Source: Alectryocaccobium sp964389285 (GTDB lineage: Bacteria; Bacillota; Clostridia; Lachnospirales; Lachnospiraceae). From it: DNA of 64,000 nucleotides. The notes under the pieces were generated by a model, which searched no databases, was not told the origin of the DNA, and saw only the letters and a program-made list of their open reading frames with translations. This document shows positions 56,983-64,000 of this stretch, piece after piece (the first letter of the stretch is position 1; each line of letters starts with the position of its first letter). The stretch is from contig CAYMCZ010000001.1 in the NCBI GenBank assembly GCA_964389285.1, positions 124,001-188,000 on the forward strand, read 5' to 3'. Position numbers and translations under genes: made by a program.

Positions 56983-57570
56983 TCAGTTTTCGGATGCCTC
57001 GCTTTCGCGCTCTTTTACTTTAATGCGTATCCTTTGAAGCGCGTTATCAATTGATTTTTCGCTTTTTCCGATAAGCCTCGCTATCTGATGATAGTCGTAT
57101 CCTTCCAAAAAAAGCTCAAAGACCTTTCGCTCCATGGGGCTCAGCAGGCCGATAATCCCGTTTTTCAGATCCCTGACTTCTTCGTTATGCAGAACTATCT
57201 CCTCAGGATCCGGAGATAAGGCAGGTTCAGTTTCACGCATTACCGAAAATGAAACCGATTCGTTTAAAATGCTGTGTTTCTTTCTGCCGGAAGCTTCAAT
57301 AGCCTTATACATCTGATTTGCTATGCATTTGTCCGCAAACGTAAAAAAAGATGCCCTGTTTTTTGTATCGTAGCTGCAAACGGCCTTAAAAAGGCCTATC
57401 ATGCCTTCCTGGAGAAGGTCATCCCTGTCGCCGCCCTCTATATAGAGCTGCCGGGCTCTGCTTTTGACAAGCCCTTTGTATTTTTCCATAAGAAAATCAC
57501 AGGCGGCAGACTCTCCCGATCTGTATTTTTCCGTCAGTTCCTCGTCTGATAAAAGTTCAAGGCTTTTCAT
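56983..57570 (-). CDS. sigH: RNA polymerase sigma factor, sigma-H (Spo0H) type
   Basis: This 195-residue alternative sigma factor matches SigH, which controls early sporulation and competence genes in Firmicutes. Region 2 is visible as FLMEKYKGLVKSRARQLYIEG, DRDDLLQEGMIGLFKAV and FTFADKCIANQMYKAIEASGR (shown in part), and region 4 as LSPMERKVFELFLEGYDYHQI then IGKSEKSIDNALQRIRIKVKE. A region 3 is missing, as usual for this short form. Position next to rlmB, mrnC and cysS is the same as in Bacillus, except that yacP is absent between rlmB and sigH. AAAGGATA precedes the ATG. Its presence suggests, but does not prove, a spore-forming ancestry. Confidence 0.95.
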   Translation of the reverse strand: MKSLELLSDEELTEKYRSGESAACDFLMEKYKGLVKSRARQLYIEGGDRDDLLQEGMIGLFKAVCSYDTKNRASFFTFADKCIANQMYKAIEASGRKKHSILNESVSFSVMRETEPALSPDPEEIVLHNEEVRDLKNGIIGLLSPMERKVFELFLEGYDYHQIARLIGKSEKSIDNALQRIRIKVKERESEASEN

Positions 57571-57575
57571 GTCTT

Positions 57576-58340
57576 TTATCCTTTAGCACCGAAAATGCGC
57601 TGACGCACTATTTCGTATGCGAGAATTCCGCAGGCTACCGAAACATTCAGGGAATCTATGTCTCCCATCATGGGAACGGCCGCCGTCATATCACATTTTT
57701 CTTTTACAAGTCTGCTTACGCCGTTTCCTTCACTGCCTATGACGAGGCCTATCGGCCCTGTCAAATCCAGATCATACATACGAGTGCCTTTCATATCGGC
57801 GCAAACAAACCAGAAACCCTTTTGTTTTAATCTGTCAATGACCGTTCCGATGTTAGCAACCTTTGCCACCGGAACATAATTCACAGCTCCGGCCGAAGCC
57901 CTTGCCACCGCGGAAGTCAGAGAGACGCTCCTGTTTTTTGGGATTATAACCCCGTGAGCGCCGGCCTGATTGGCCGTCCTTAAAATCGCGCCGAAGTTGT
58001 GAGGATCTTCTATTCCGTCAAGCAGTATGATAAAAGGCTCCCCGCCCTTTTCATCGGCGGCTTTCAGAATATCTTCCACTTCAACATAGGAAAATGCCGC
58101 TGCTCTTGCGATCACTCCCTGATGATTTCCGGTCCCGGACATCTGCGAAAGTCTTTCTTTTGAAACCATGTTTACTCTGACAGCGTGTTTTTTGGCTTCT
58201 CTTAAAACAGTCAGAATCGCCCCGTCCTTTAAACCTTCCTGGACAAACAGCCTGTCCACCGTCTTTCCGGATCTGAAGGCTTCGAGCACGGGGTTTCTCC
58301 CTTCTATTATATCCGTATTGTCGTGAGTGTTTTCTTTCAT
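57576..58340 (-). CDS. rlmB: 23S rRNA (guanosine-2'-O-)-methyltransferase RlmB type
   Basis: This 254-residue SPOUT enzyme probably methylates G2251 of 23S rRNA. The N-terminal L30e-like substrate domain starts IIEGRNPVLEAFRSGKTVD, the signature of RlmB. The catalytic domain has DPHNFGAILRTANQAGAHGV, GLVIGSEGNGVSRLV and SLNVSVACGILAYEIVRQ. The start overlaps the mrnC stop as ATGA, and sigH follows 5 bp downstream. Synteny with cysS-mrnC-rlmB in Bacillus supports the assignment. Some members are called YacO or TrmH. Confidence 0.95.
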   Translation of the reverse strand: MKENTHDNTDIIEGRNPVLEAFRSGKTVDRLFVQEGLKDGAILTVLREAKKHAVRVNMVSKERLSQMSGTGNHQGVIARAAAFSYVEVEDILKAADEKGGEPFIILLDGIEDPHNFGAILRTANQAGAHGVIIPKNRSVSLTSAVARASAGAVNYVPVAKVANIGTVIDRLKQKGFWFVCADMKGTRMYDLDLTGPIGLVIGSEGNGVSRLVKEKCDMTAAVPMMGDIDSLNVSVACGILAYEIVRQRIFGAKG

Positions 58341-58741
58341 TCGAATCCCTTCAGCGCCTTGTCCATAAGTTCATTCATCCGCTCATTCTGCCCGTCCAGA
58401 TACAAATATCCGATAAGCGCTTCAAGCCCGGTAGCTCTCCTGTAGTCCGTCACTGTCGCACCTCTGGCAGCGGTATGACTTTTGGCGTTGCGTCCGCGTT
58501 TGAATATTTTAAACTCTTTTTCGGTAAGCTCCGCTTCAAGCAGCGCTATCATTTCAGACTGGGCCGTCGCGTTTACGATGCCGCTCGCGGCCTTATGCAG
58601 TCTGTTTACCTGTGTATTTGCACGCCGTACAAGCATTGTCCTGACATAGAGCTCAAATACCGCATCGCCTATATAGGCCAGCACCAGAGGCGAATACTCG
58701 TCCGCCCTGATTTCATTAAGGTTTTTCAGACTCTCTTCCAC
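58337..58741 (-). CDS. mrnC: Mini-ribonuclease III
   Basis: This 134-residue dimeric endonuclease processes 23S rRNA precursors. It has only the RNase III catalytic domain and no double-stranded RNA-binding domain. PLVLAYIGDAVFELYVRTML holds the family motif with the metal-binding Asp. HKAASGIVNATAQSEM and GRNAKSHTAARGATVTDYRRATGLEALIGYLYL (given in part) hold the second conserved Glu region. The start is GTG at 58741, inside the last 16 bases of cysS in another frame, so translation is coupled. Genes cysS-mrnC-rlmB are an established Firmicutes neighbourhood. Confidence 0.95.
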   Translation of the reverse strand: MEESLKNLNEIRADEYSPLVLAYIGDAVFELYVRTMLVRRANTQVNRLHKAASGIVNATAQSEMIALLEAELTEKEFKIFKRGRNAKSHTAARGATVTDYRRATGLEALIGYLYLDGQNERMNELMDKALKGFE

Positions 58742-60132
58742 TTAACGCCCTCTCTGGTATCTTTGAGCTCGATGCCCATGGATAAAAGCCTGTCTCTGAT
58801 CTCGTCGGCGGTTTTGAAATCCTTTTCTTTTCTGGCAGCCTGTCTTTCTTCGATAAGAGCTTCGATCTCCTCATCCAGCGTTTCGGCTTTTACGCGGGTT
58901 TTGATTCCTAAAATACCGCAAAGGTCTTCGAGTTCTTTAAGCAGGGCCTCCGCAAATGCCTTCGAAGCCGTCTCTTTTGCCTCTGTATTTGAAAATTTTA
59001 CAAGTTCAAATACGGCCGCCGCCGCATCCGCAGTGTTCAGATCATCATCCATAGCCTCTTCGAATTTACTTCTGTAAACCTTTGCCCCCTCAAGCAGGAC
59101 TTTTTCACCTTCCGTCATAGATTCGGAAGCCGCGTTTGATATTACGGAACGCAGATTTTCAGCCGCCGTGACAATCCTTTCGTATGCGCTTTTCCATGAA
59201 TTCATAATATCCTGACTGAAATTCAAAGGACTTCTGTAATGTGCCGAAAGCATAAAGAGACGCAGCACCTGGAGATCGTACTGTTCCCCTATCTCTCTTA
59301 CCGTAAAGAAATTTCCGAGAGATTTACTCATCTTTCTGTTGTCTATATTCAAAAACGCATTATGCAGCCAGTATTTTGCAAAGGGTACTCCATTTGCGCA
59401 CTCGCTTTGCGCTATCTCGTTTTCGTGATGCGGAAAAACAAGGTCTTCGCCGCCCGCATGGATATCAATGCTGTTCCCGAGATATCGTTTCGCCATGACG
59501 GAACATTCGATATGCCAGCCGGGTCTGCCGTCGCTCCAGGGCGAAGGCCAGAAAGGCTCTCCTTCTTTTTTTGGTTTCCAAAGCACAAAATCCAGCGGAT
59601 CTTCTTTCTGATCTTCACCCGTCACCTTTAAGTCACGGTTTCCGCTTCTTAAGTCGTCTATGTTTTTATGTGAGAGCTTGCCGTATTCCTCAAATTTTCT
59701 GGTTCTGAAATATACGGTGCCGTTCACATCGTAAGCAAAACCTTTTTCCACCAGGGTCTGAATCATCTGAATCATTCCGTCTATTTCCTGTGTGGCAAGG
59801 GGGTGTTTAGTCGCGGGCAGGACATTCAAACCTTCCATGTCTTTTTTACATTCTTCGATAAAGCGCACGGAAATATCCGCCGAGTCAACACCTTCTTCAT
59901 TTGCTTTTTTTATGATCTTGTCGTCCACGTCCGTAAAATTCGAAACGTAATTGACTTCGTAGCCTTTATATTCCATGTATCTTCTGGCCGTATCGAAAAC
60001 AATCATGGGTCTGGCGTTTCCGATATGTATATAGTTATATACCGTAGGGCCGCAGACATACATGCTTACTTTGCCGGGCTCTATGGGTATAATTTCTTCT
60101 TTTTTTCTCGTAAGAGTATTAAAAACTTTCAT
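58726..60132 (-). CDS. cysS: cysteinyl-tRNA synthetase
   Basis: This 468-residue class I synthetase charges tRNA-Cys. The HIGH signature is in MYVCGPTVYNYIHIGNARPM, with the first zinc-binding Cys in the CGPT part. ECSVMAKRYLGNSIDIHAGGEDLVFPHHENEIAQSE (given in part) contains the remaining zinc ligands. KMSKSLGNFFTVRE is the KMSKS loop. The C-terminal helical bundle ends EIEALIEERQAARKEKDFKTADEIR (in part). Length is typical. GGGAG precedes the ATG. It sits 34 bp after ispF and overlaps mrnC. No T-box leader is present in the short upstream gap. Confidence 0.97.
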   Translation of the reverse strand: MKVFNTLTRKKEEIIPIEPGKVSMYVCGPTVYNYIHIGNARPMIVFDTARRYMEYKGYEVNYVSNFTDVDDKIIKKANEEGVDSADISVRFIEECKKDMEGLNVLPATKHPLATQEIDGMIQMIQTLVEKGFAYDVNGTVYFRTRKFEEYGKLSHKNIDDLRSGNRDLKVTGEDQKEDPLDFVLWKPKKEGEPFWPSPWSDGRPGWHIECSVMAKRYLGNSIDIHAGGEDLVFPHHENEIAQSECANGVPFAKYWLHNAFLNIDNRKMSKSLGNFFTVREIGEQYDLQVLRLFMLSAHYRSPLNFSQDIMNSWKSAYERIVTAAENLRSVISNAASESMTEGEKVLLEGAKVYRSKFEEAMDDDLNTADAAAAVFELVKFSNTEAKETASKAFAEALLKELEDLCGILGIKTRVKAETLDEEIEALIEERQAARKEKDFKTADEIRDRLLSMGIELKDTREGVKWKRV

Positions 60133-60166
60133 CCGTTTTCTCCCTGTAATTGTATTTTCCGCCCCG

Positions 60167-60634
60167 TCAGTCTATCAGACACACCGCAGACGCGCTGATC
60201 CCGAGACCTTCTCCGGTGAACCCGAGACCCTCTTCCGTGGTGGCCTTGACGTTTACGCGGTCTTTTTCTATTTCAAGCACAGTGGCTATATTTTCTATCA
60301 TTTGGTCTATATACCCCGACAGTCTGGGCCTTTGCGCTATAATCGTCGCATCTATATTTATAATGTCGTAGCCCTCTTTTCTGAGCAGGTCTCCGGTCAA
60401 TTTTAAAAGCTCGGTACTGCTTATCCCCTTATATCTTTCGTCGGTGTCGGGAAAATGATAACCGATGTCCCTGAGCGCGGCGGCTCCCAAAAGAGCGTCC
60501 ATTATCGCATGAAGCAGAACATCGGCGTCTGAGTGTCCCAAAAGACCTTTTTCATAAGGGATCTTTACTCCGCCGAGTATCAGATCCCTGTTTACCGTCA
60601 GAGTTTGTACATCGTAGCCGTTTCCTATTCTCAT
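60167..60634 (-). CDS. ispF: 2-C-methyl-D-erythritol 2,4-cyclodiphosphate synthase
   Basis: This 155-residue isoprenoid (MEP pathway) enzyme forms the cyclic diphosphate. LILGGVKIPYEKGLLGHSDADVLLHAIMDALLG (in part) is the family block, with the zinc His42 in GHSDAD. FPDTDERYKGISS and VNVKATTEEGLGFTGEGLGI complete it. At the start, the family GYDVHxL is GYDVQTL, so the zinc ligand His10 is Gln, and the usual GHGYD is GNGYD. GKHFPDTD is GYHFPDTD. The start was placed at 60634 (GGAG six bases upstream) rather than TTG 60697, which overlaps the glycosyltransferase gene. The His10Gln change may reduce metal binding. Confidence 0.92.
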   Translation of the reverse strand: MRIGNGYDVQTLTVNRDLILGGVKIPYEKGLLGHSDADVLLHAIMDALLGAAALRDIGYHFPDTDERYKGISSTELLKLTGDLLRKEGYDIINIDATIIAQRPRLSGYIDQMIENIATVLEIEKDRVNVKATTEEGLGFTGEGLGISASAVCLID

Positions 60635-60647
60635 ATATTTCTCCGGT

Positions 60648-61667
60648 TCAGTTAAAGCCGTAAACTTTATTGCAGAGTCTGTATCCGTAAACCGCAAATT
60701 TGCGTCCCGGTCTTCCCGGCAGATGCATAGACGCGCCCATTATACTGTATCTTATCCTTCTGTAGATAAAAGGACATTCCTTTTTGAGCTTAAGCCACAG
60801 CTTCTGTTTTTGTTCGAGAGCCTGCGGAGTGCCGATTCTGATAAGAAGAATTGACGTTACTATCATAATGATGCCGAGCGAATGCGAGAGCATCTTTTTG
60901 CAGTTTCCCGAAACATTGCGCTGCGTGGCCATATATTCTATCATGGCGTTGTTGACCTTTATCTGCTGATCGATGCGCGACATCATAACCTGTTCATTTA
61001 CGGACTGGTCACCCCTGCCTATATAATATCTGTAAAAATCTTCGTTGGTATAATAAAGGGTCTTTGCTTTTGAAAGCGGGATAAACGCATATAAATTATC
61101 CACATAAAAGGTATGCTCAGGCAGCTTAAGCCCCGACTCTCTTATCAGTTCCGTCCGGTAAATAATATTGTGCATCAAAAGATAGTGCGCCGGATCCAGC
61201 GGCTTCATGTCCTGCCAGCCTATTATCACATCCTGCGGGAAGTTTTTCAGGAATCGCATTATCCTTTTCTTTTGCTGCCCTTCTTTTTCATATACATAAT
61301 TTGCTATAAACAGATCAACCGAAACAGGGCCCGCAGCTATTTTTCTGAGCTTTTTTAAAATGTTCAGATATGCGCTCTCATCAACCCAGTCGTCGCTGTC
61401 CACCACCTTAAAATAAAGGCCCTCAGCATTTTCAACGCCCGTGTTTACGGCCCCGCCGTGGCCTTTGTTTTCCTGATGAATGACTTTTATGATAGAGGGA
61501 TATTTTGCCTGATATTCGTCGGCTATCGCGGCGGTATTGTCTTTTTGGGAGCCGTCGTCCACAATAATGATCTCTACGTCTTCTCCGCCCGGAAGAAGCG
61601 AATCGATACATTTGCGCATATAAGCTTCGGAATTATAACACGGCACCGCAATGGTAAGTAGTTTCAT
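60648..61667 (-). CDS. family 2 glycosyltransferase
   Basis: This 339-residue GT-A enzyme probably adds a sugar to a lipid-linked or surface glycan. The N-terminal nucleotide-sugar domain reads LTIAVPCYNSEAYMRKCIDS, then VEIIIVDDGSQKDN and the VVDSDDWVDE stretch with the metal-binding DxD. VNTGVENAEG is also typical. The C-terminal 120 residues are helical and contain HNIIYRTELIRESGLKLPE. There is no strong membrane segment, so it may be peripheral. AAAGGAGAG precedes the ATG. It lies between murF and ispF, which suggests envelope biosynthesis, with no specific product assignable. Confidence 0.92.
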   Translation of the reverse strand: MKLLTIAVPCYNSEAYMRKCIDSLLPGGEDVEIIIVDDGSQKDNTAAIADEYQAKYPSIIKVIHQENKGHGGAVNTGVENAEGLYFKVVDSDDWVDESAYLNILKKLRKIAAGPVSVDLFIANYVYEKEGQQKKRIMRFLKNFPQDVIIGWQDMKPLDPAHYLLMHNIIYRTELIRESGLKLPEHTFYVDNLYAFIPLSKAKTLYYTNEDFYRYYIGRGDQSVNEQVMMSRIDQQIKVNNAMIEYMATQRNVSGNCKKMLSHSLGIIMIVTSILLIRIGTPQALEQKQKLWLKLKKECPFIYRRIRYSIMGASMHLPGRPGRKFAVYGYRLCNKVYGFN

Positions 61668-61694
61668 AATCTCTCCTTTGATATACGTATCCGG

Positions 61695-63059
61695 TCAACT
61701 CTCAATCAAAACTTTTGTTATCTCTTCAAATCCCATAAAATGAGACGCTTTTACCAGAACGACATCTTTTTCTTTTATAATACCATTAATGTTTTCAATA
61801 AGCTGTTTTTTATTTTCAAAGTAATGAACTTCAAGGTTCCTGTCCTTAAGAGCCGCGTTGGCCGTATTTTTCATCAGAGTACCGGTGCAGCATAAAACGT
61901 CGATACCCATCTGATCGGCTGCAAATCCCACGTCCTCATGGAACCCGGCTTCGTTTTCTCCGAGCTCTCCCATATCTCCCAGAATGGCGACCTTTCTGCC
62001 TTCGGCTTCCGAAAGAGCCTTGAGAGAGGCTTTCATGGAAACGGGGTTTGCGTTATAGCAGTCGTCAATGACGGTTATGCGTCCGGTATCCGTAATATGA
62101 AATCTGCCCGGTATCGAAATCTGGTTTTCGATTCCTTTTTTTATCTCTTCCGGAGCAAGTCCCATCAGATTTCCCACGGCCGCCGCCGCCAGGGAATTCA
62201 TAATCATATGAATACCCGGTTTGGGCACAAGCACGTTTATCTGCCATCCGGATGTGCGGATATCGCAATAGCTGCCGAAAATACCGGCGCTTTTAATGTT
62301 CTCGGCCCTTATTTCATTTGAGGGTTCGAGCCCGAAAAAAACCGGTCTGATGCCGTTTATGGCCTTTATCATGGAAAGGTGTTCGTCATCCCCGTTTAAA
62401 AGAATATGTCCCTGCGGCCCGATATAATCAAACATCTCGCTTTTGGCCTGCAATACTCCGTTTCGGTCATTGAGGTTTTCAAGGTGACAGTCGCCTATAT
62501 TTGTAAGCACGCATATGTCCGGCTTCGCTATCGAAGCAAGCAGGCGCATCTCGCCGAAATCGCTTATGCCCATCTCCAAAACAGCGGCTTCATGAAAGGT
62601 TTGCATATTGAATAACGTAAGCGGCAGTCCAAGCTCGTTGTTGAAATTTCCTTCGGTTTTAAGTACGTTGAATTTTTGCGAAAGAACAGAGGCTATACAT
62701 TCTTTTGTGCTTGTCTTTCCAACGCTTCCGCCTATTCCTACAACCGGAATCCCCGATATTTCCCGAATATACGCGGCTATTTTCTGCAGGGCTTCCAGCG
62801 TGGATGGCACGACCAAAACCGCGATATCCATATCTTCTTCGGGTTTTCTTTCGCAAAGTATGGCCGCAGCCCCGTCCTTTGCCGCATCGCGGATATATTT
62901 ATGTCCGTCCGTCCTTTCGCCCGGCATCGCTGCAAACATACAGTCAGCCGTGACTTTTCTGGAATCTGCGGTTATCCCCGTAATAATCGCGCTGTCGTCC
63001 GCTCCGATACTTTTCGCGTTGCAGACCTTGATAATATCAGTTATTTTTAACGGTATCAT
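61695..63059 (-). CDS. murF: UDP-N-acetylmuramoyl-tripeptide--D-alanyl-D-alanine ligase
   Basis: This 454-residue cytoplasmic peptidoglycan enzyme adds D-Ala-D-Ala to the UDP-MurNAc-tripeptide. The N-terminal domain has ITGITADSRKVTADCMFAAMPGERTDGH (in part). The ATPase P-loop is GIGGSVGKTSTKECIASVL. The central Mur ligase motifs are TEGNFNNELGLPLTL and ITVIDDCYNANPVSMKASLKAL, both typical of MurF. ILGDMGELGENE closes the C-terminal domain. GGAGAAA precedes the ATG. ddl lies upstream by 12 bp, so substrate supplier and ligase are transcribed together. Confidence 0.97.
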   Translation of the reverse strand: MIPLKITDIIKVCNAKSIGADDSAIITGITADSRKVTADCMFAAMPGERTDGHKYIRDAAKDGAAAILCERKPEEDMDIAVLVVPSTLEALQKIAAYIREISGIPVVGIGGSVGKTSTKECIASVLSQKFNVLKTEGNFNNELGLPLTLFNMQTFHEAAVLEMGISDFGEMRLLASIAKPDICVLTNIGDCHLENLNDRNGVLQAKSEMFDYIGPQGHILLNGDDEHLSMIKAINGIRPVFFGLEPSNEIRAENIKSAGIFGSYCDIRTSGWQINVLVPKPGIHMIMNSLAAAAVGNLMGLAPEEIKKGIENQISIPGRFHITDTGRITVIDDCYNANPVSMKASLKALSEAEGRKVAILGDMGELGENEAGFHEDVGFAADQMGIDVLCCTGTLMKNTANAALKDRNLEVHYFENKKQLIENINGIIKEKDVVLVKASHFMGFEEITKVLIES

Positions 63060-63071
63060 AATATTTCTCCG

Positions 63072-64000
63072 TCATACGCTGAGAAGTTTTTCACACAATC
63101 TTGCAAAGCTGATGCCGAGCACTTCCGCTTCCTGAGGCAAAAGGCTCGTGGGAGTCATGCCCGGCAGAGTGTTGGCCTCCAGACAAAAAATGTTTTCATC
63201 TTCATCCATCATAAAATCCAGCCTGCAGTATCCTGTTATTCCAAGCGCTCTCGCGCCTTCCTCGGCGATCCGCTGCATCTCTTCGGTTTTTTCTCTCGAA
63301 AGCAGGGCGGGACAGGTCTCTATCGCGGAGCCGGCCTTGTATTTATTTTCAAAATCATAAAAGCCCTTTATGGGAGCGATCTCGATCACGGGATATGCTT
63401 TGCCATCCACGACTCCGACCGAAAACTCCCTGCCCTTTATGTATTCTTCGACTATGACGTTCTCTTCAAGCAGAAAGGCTTCTCTGAGCGCTTTTTCGTA
63501 TTCTTCGTCGGAGTTTACTATGGCGACTCCGACGCTCGAACCGCCGCAGCATGGTTTTACGACGACAGGGAGCCTTAAATCAAACTTCCTGTATGATTTA
63601 AATCTGTCGTTTTTCCTGATCCTCCCTCCTTTTGGAGAAGGAACACCATAGAGCCTGAAAAAATGCTTCGAGATATCTTTGTTCATGGCAATGGCGCTGC
63701 TCAGATAATCGGCGCCGCTGTATCTGATCCCGAAAAGTTCAAAGACGGCCTGCACTTTTCCGTCCTCGCCGTTTGCCCCGTGAAGCGCCATAAATACTAT
63801 GTCGGCTTCCTGGCATACTTTAATCACATTCGGCCCTATAAACTCTCTTCTGGATGCTTCCAGCTTTTTTATCCCGGAGGTAGCTTCTTCCATTTTTCTG
63901 ACGTCCGCAGCCAGATCATAGTTTTCAGAAAACAGGTTCTGAACTTCTTCGTCGCCGCATCCCAGAAAAACGTCCAGAAGCTTTACTTTATGCCCCCTGC
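63072..64000 (-). CDS. ddl: D-alanine--D-alanine ligase (N-terminus outside window)
   Basis: This ATP-grasp enzyme makes D-Ala-D-Ala. The window holds about 309 codons, and the frame continues to the right edge, beginning GHKVKLLDVFLGCGDEEV. The ATP-grasp parts are VVKPCCGGSSVGVAIVN, VEEYIKGREFSVGV and YCRLDFMMDEDENIFCLEAN, then TLPGMTPTSLLPQEA, the catalytic end (usually EVNTLPGMT, here EANTLPGMT). FMALHGANGEDGKVQAVFEL is the N-terminal signature with the serine-glutamate catalytic set. A Met at 63893 is internal, not the start. Only roughly 20-30 N-terminal residues lie outside. It precedes murF by 12 bp. Confidence 0.95.
   Translation of the reverse strand, partial: RGHKVKLLDVFLGCGDEEVQNLFSENYDLAADVRKMEEATSGIKKLEASRREFIGPNVIKVCQEADIVFMALHGANGEDGKVQAVFELFGIRYSGADYLSSAIAMNKDISKHFFRLYGVPSPKGGRIRKNDRFKSYRKFDLRLPVVVKPCCGGSSVGVAIVNSDEEYEKALREAFLLEENVIVEEYIKGREFSVGVVDGKAYPVIEIAPIKGFYDFENKYKAGSAIETCPALLSREKTEEMQRIAEEGARALGITGYCRLDFMMDEDENIFCLEANTLPGMTPTSLLPQEAEVLGISFARLCEKLLSV

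Noticed and set aside
60133..60166. T-box leader for cysS
   Set aside because: Only 34 bp separate ispF and cysS, too short for a T-box. The gaps before lysS and greA are also too short or lack the motif.
1..64000. CRISPR array, integrase, phage or conjugation genes
   Set aside because: No regularly spaced direct repeats with unique spacers and no such genes are visible. The only mobile traces are the palindromic repeats and the Rpn remnant.

Overview
The window looks like chromosome of a low- to mid-GC Gram-positive anaerobe of the class Clostridia, most likely Lachnospiraceae. This is an inference from gene content: an ornithine carbamoyltransferase next to a DUF6145-like protein, lysyl-tRNA synthetase with a C-terminal tRNA-binding domain, sigma-H inside the ispF-cysS-mrnC-rlmB block, 2-hydroxyacyl-CoA dehydratase genes, BspA-type surface proteins, Rpn-type nuclease debris, and strong AGGAGG-type ribosome sites. 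Most genes lie on the minus strand.

1-13043 (minus) is one long surface-fibre operon. In transcription order it holds a giant multidomain adhesin (split by a one-base frameshift), a SipA-like signal-peptidase homologue whose catalytic Ser and Lys are replaced by Asp and Gly, an FctA/Spy0128-like backbone pilin, a class B sortase, a second FctA-like pilin, an ER-type SipW signal peptidase and two TasA/CalY-like proteins with SipW-type signal peptides (the last runs off the window). It is laid out like the streptococcal FCT pilus locus with a SipW/TasA fibre module added at the 3' end.

13044-21327 holds an hsp20 gene under a perfect CIRCE operator, tRNA-Gly, two uncharacterised proteins, rny, and a MoxR ATPase / VWA protein / repeat protein module. 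21507-28521 (plus) encodes a 1343-residue secreted Ig-like/InlB-repeat protein followed closely by a two-gene reductive dehydratase system in which one subunit is fused to its ATP-dependent activator. 28532-34405 mixes a metallophosphoesterase, a divergent PsuG-like glycosidase, a bioY-cbiL pair with a dyad operator, a DUF2974 hydrolase-like protein, a PF06541 membrane protein and a DUF2804 protein.

34406-34951 is a non-coding, strongly palindromic element bounded by 24-bp inverted repeats. Its 180-bp core recurs in opposite orientation at 52801-52980. 34952-50624 is mostly housekeeping (lysS, greA, dusB, argF, pfkA, dnaE, a CvfB-like S1 protein, acyl-ACP thioesterase). 50657-53760 is an accessory patch: tRNA-Gln, two tandem HTH-Uma2 paralogues, the second palindromic element and a decayed Rpn-family gene. 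53771-64000 returns to housekeeping: malic enzyme, an ECF transporter S component, a lipoprotein, hpt, sigH, rlmB, mrnC, cysS, ispF (with an unusual zinc-ligand substitution), a glycosyltransferase, murF and the 3' part of ddl.

Functions were assigned by reading motifs in translated sequence. No database search was run, so family names for hypothetical proteins are recollection and are marked as such.
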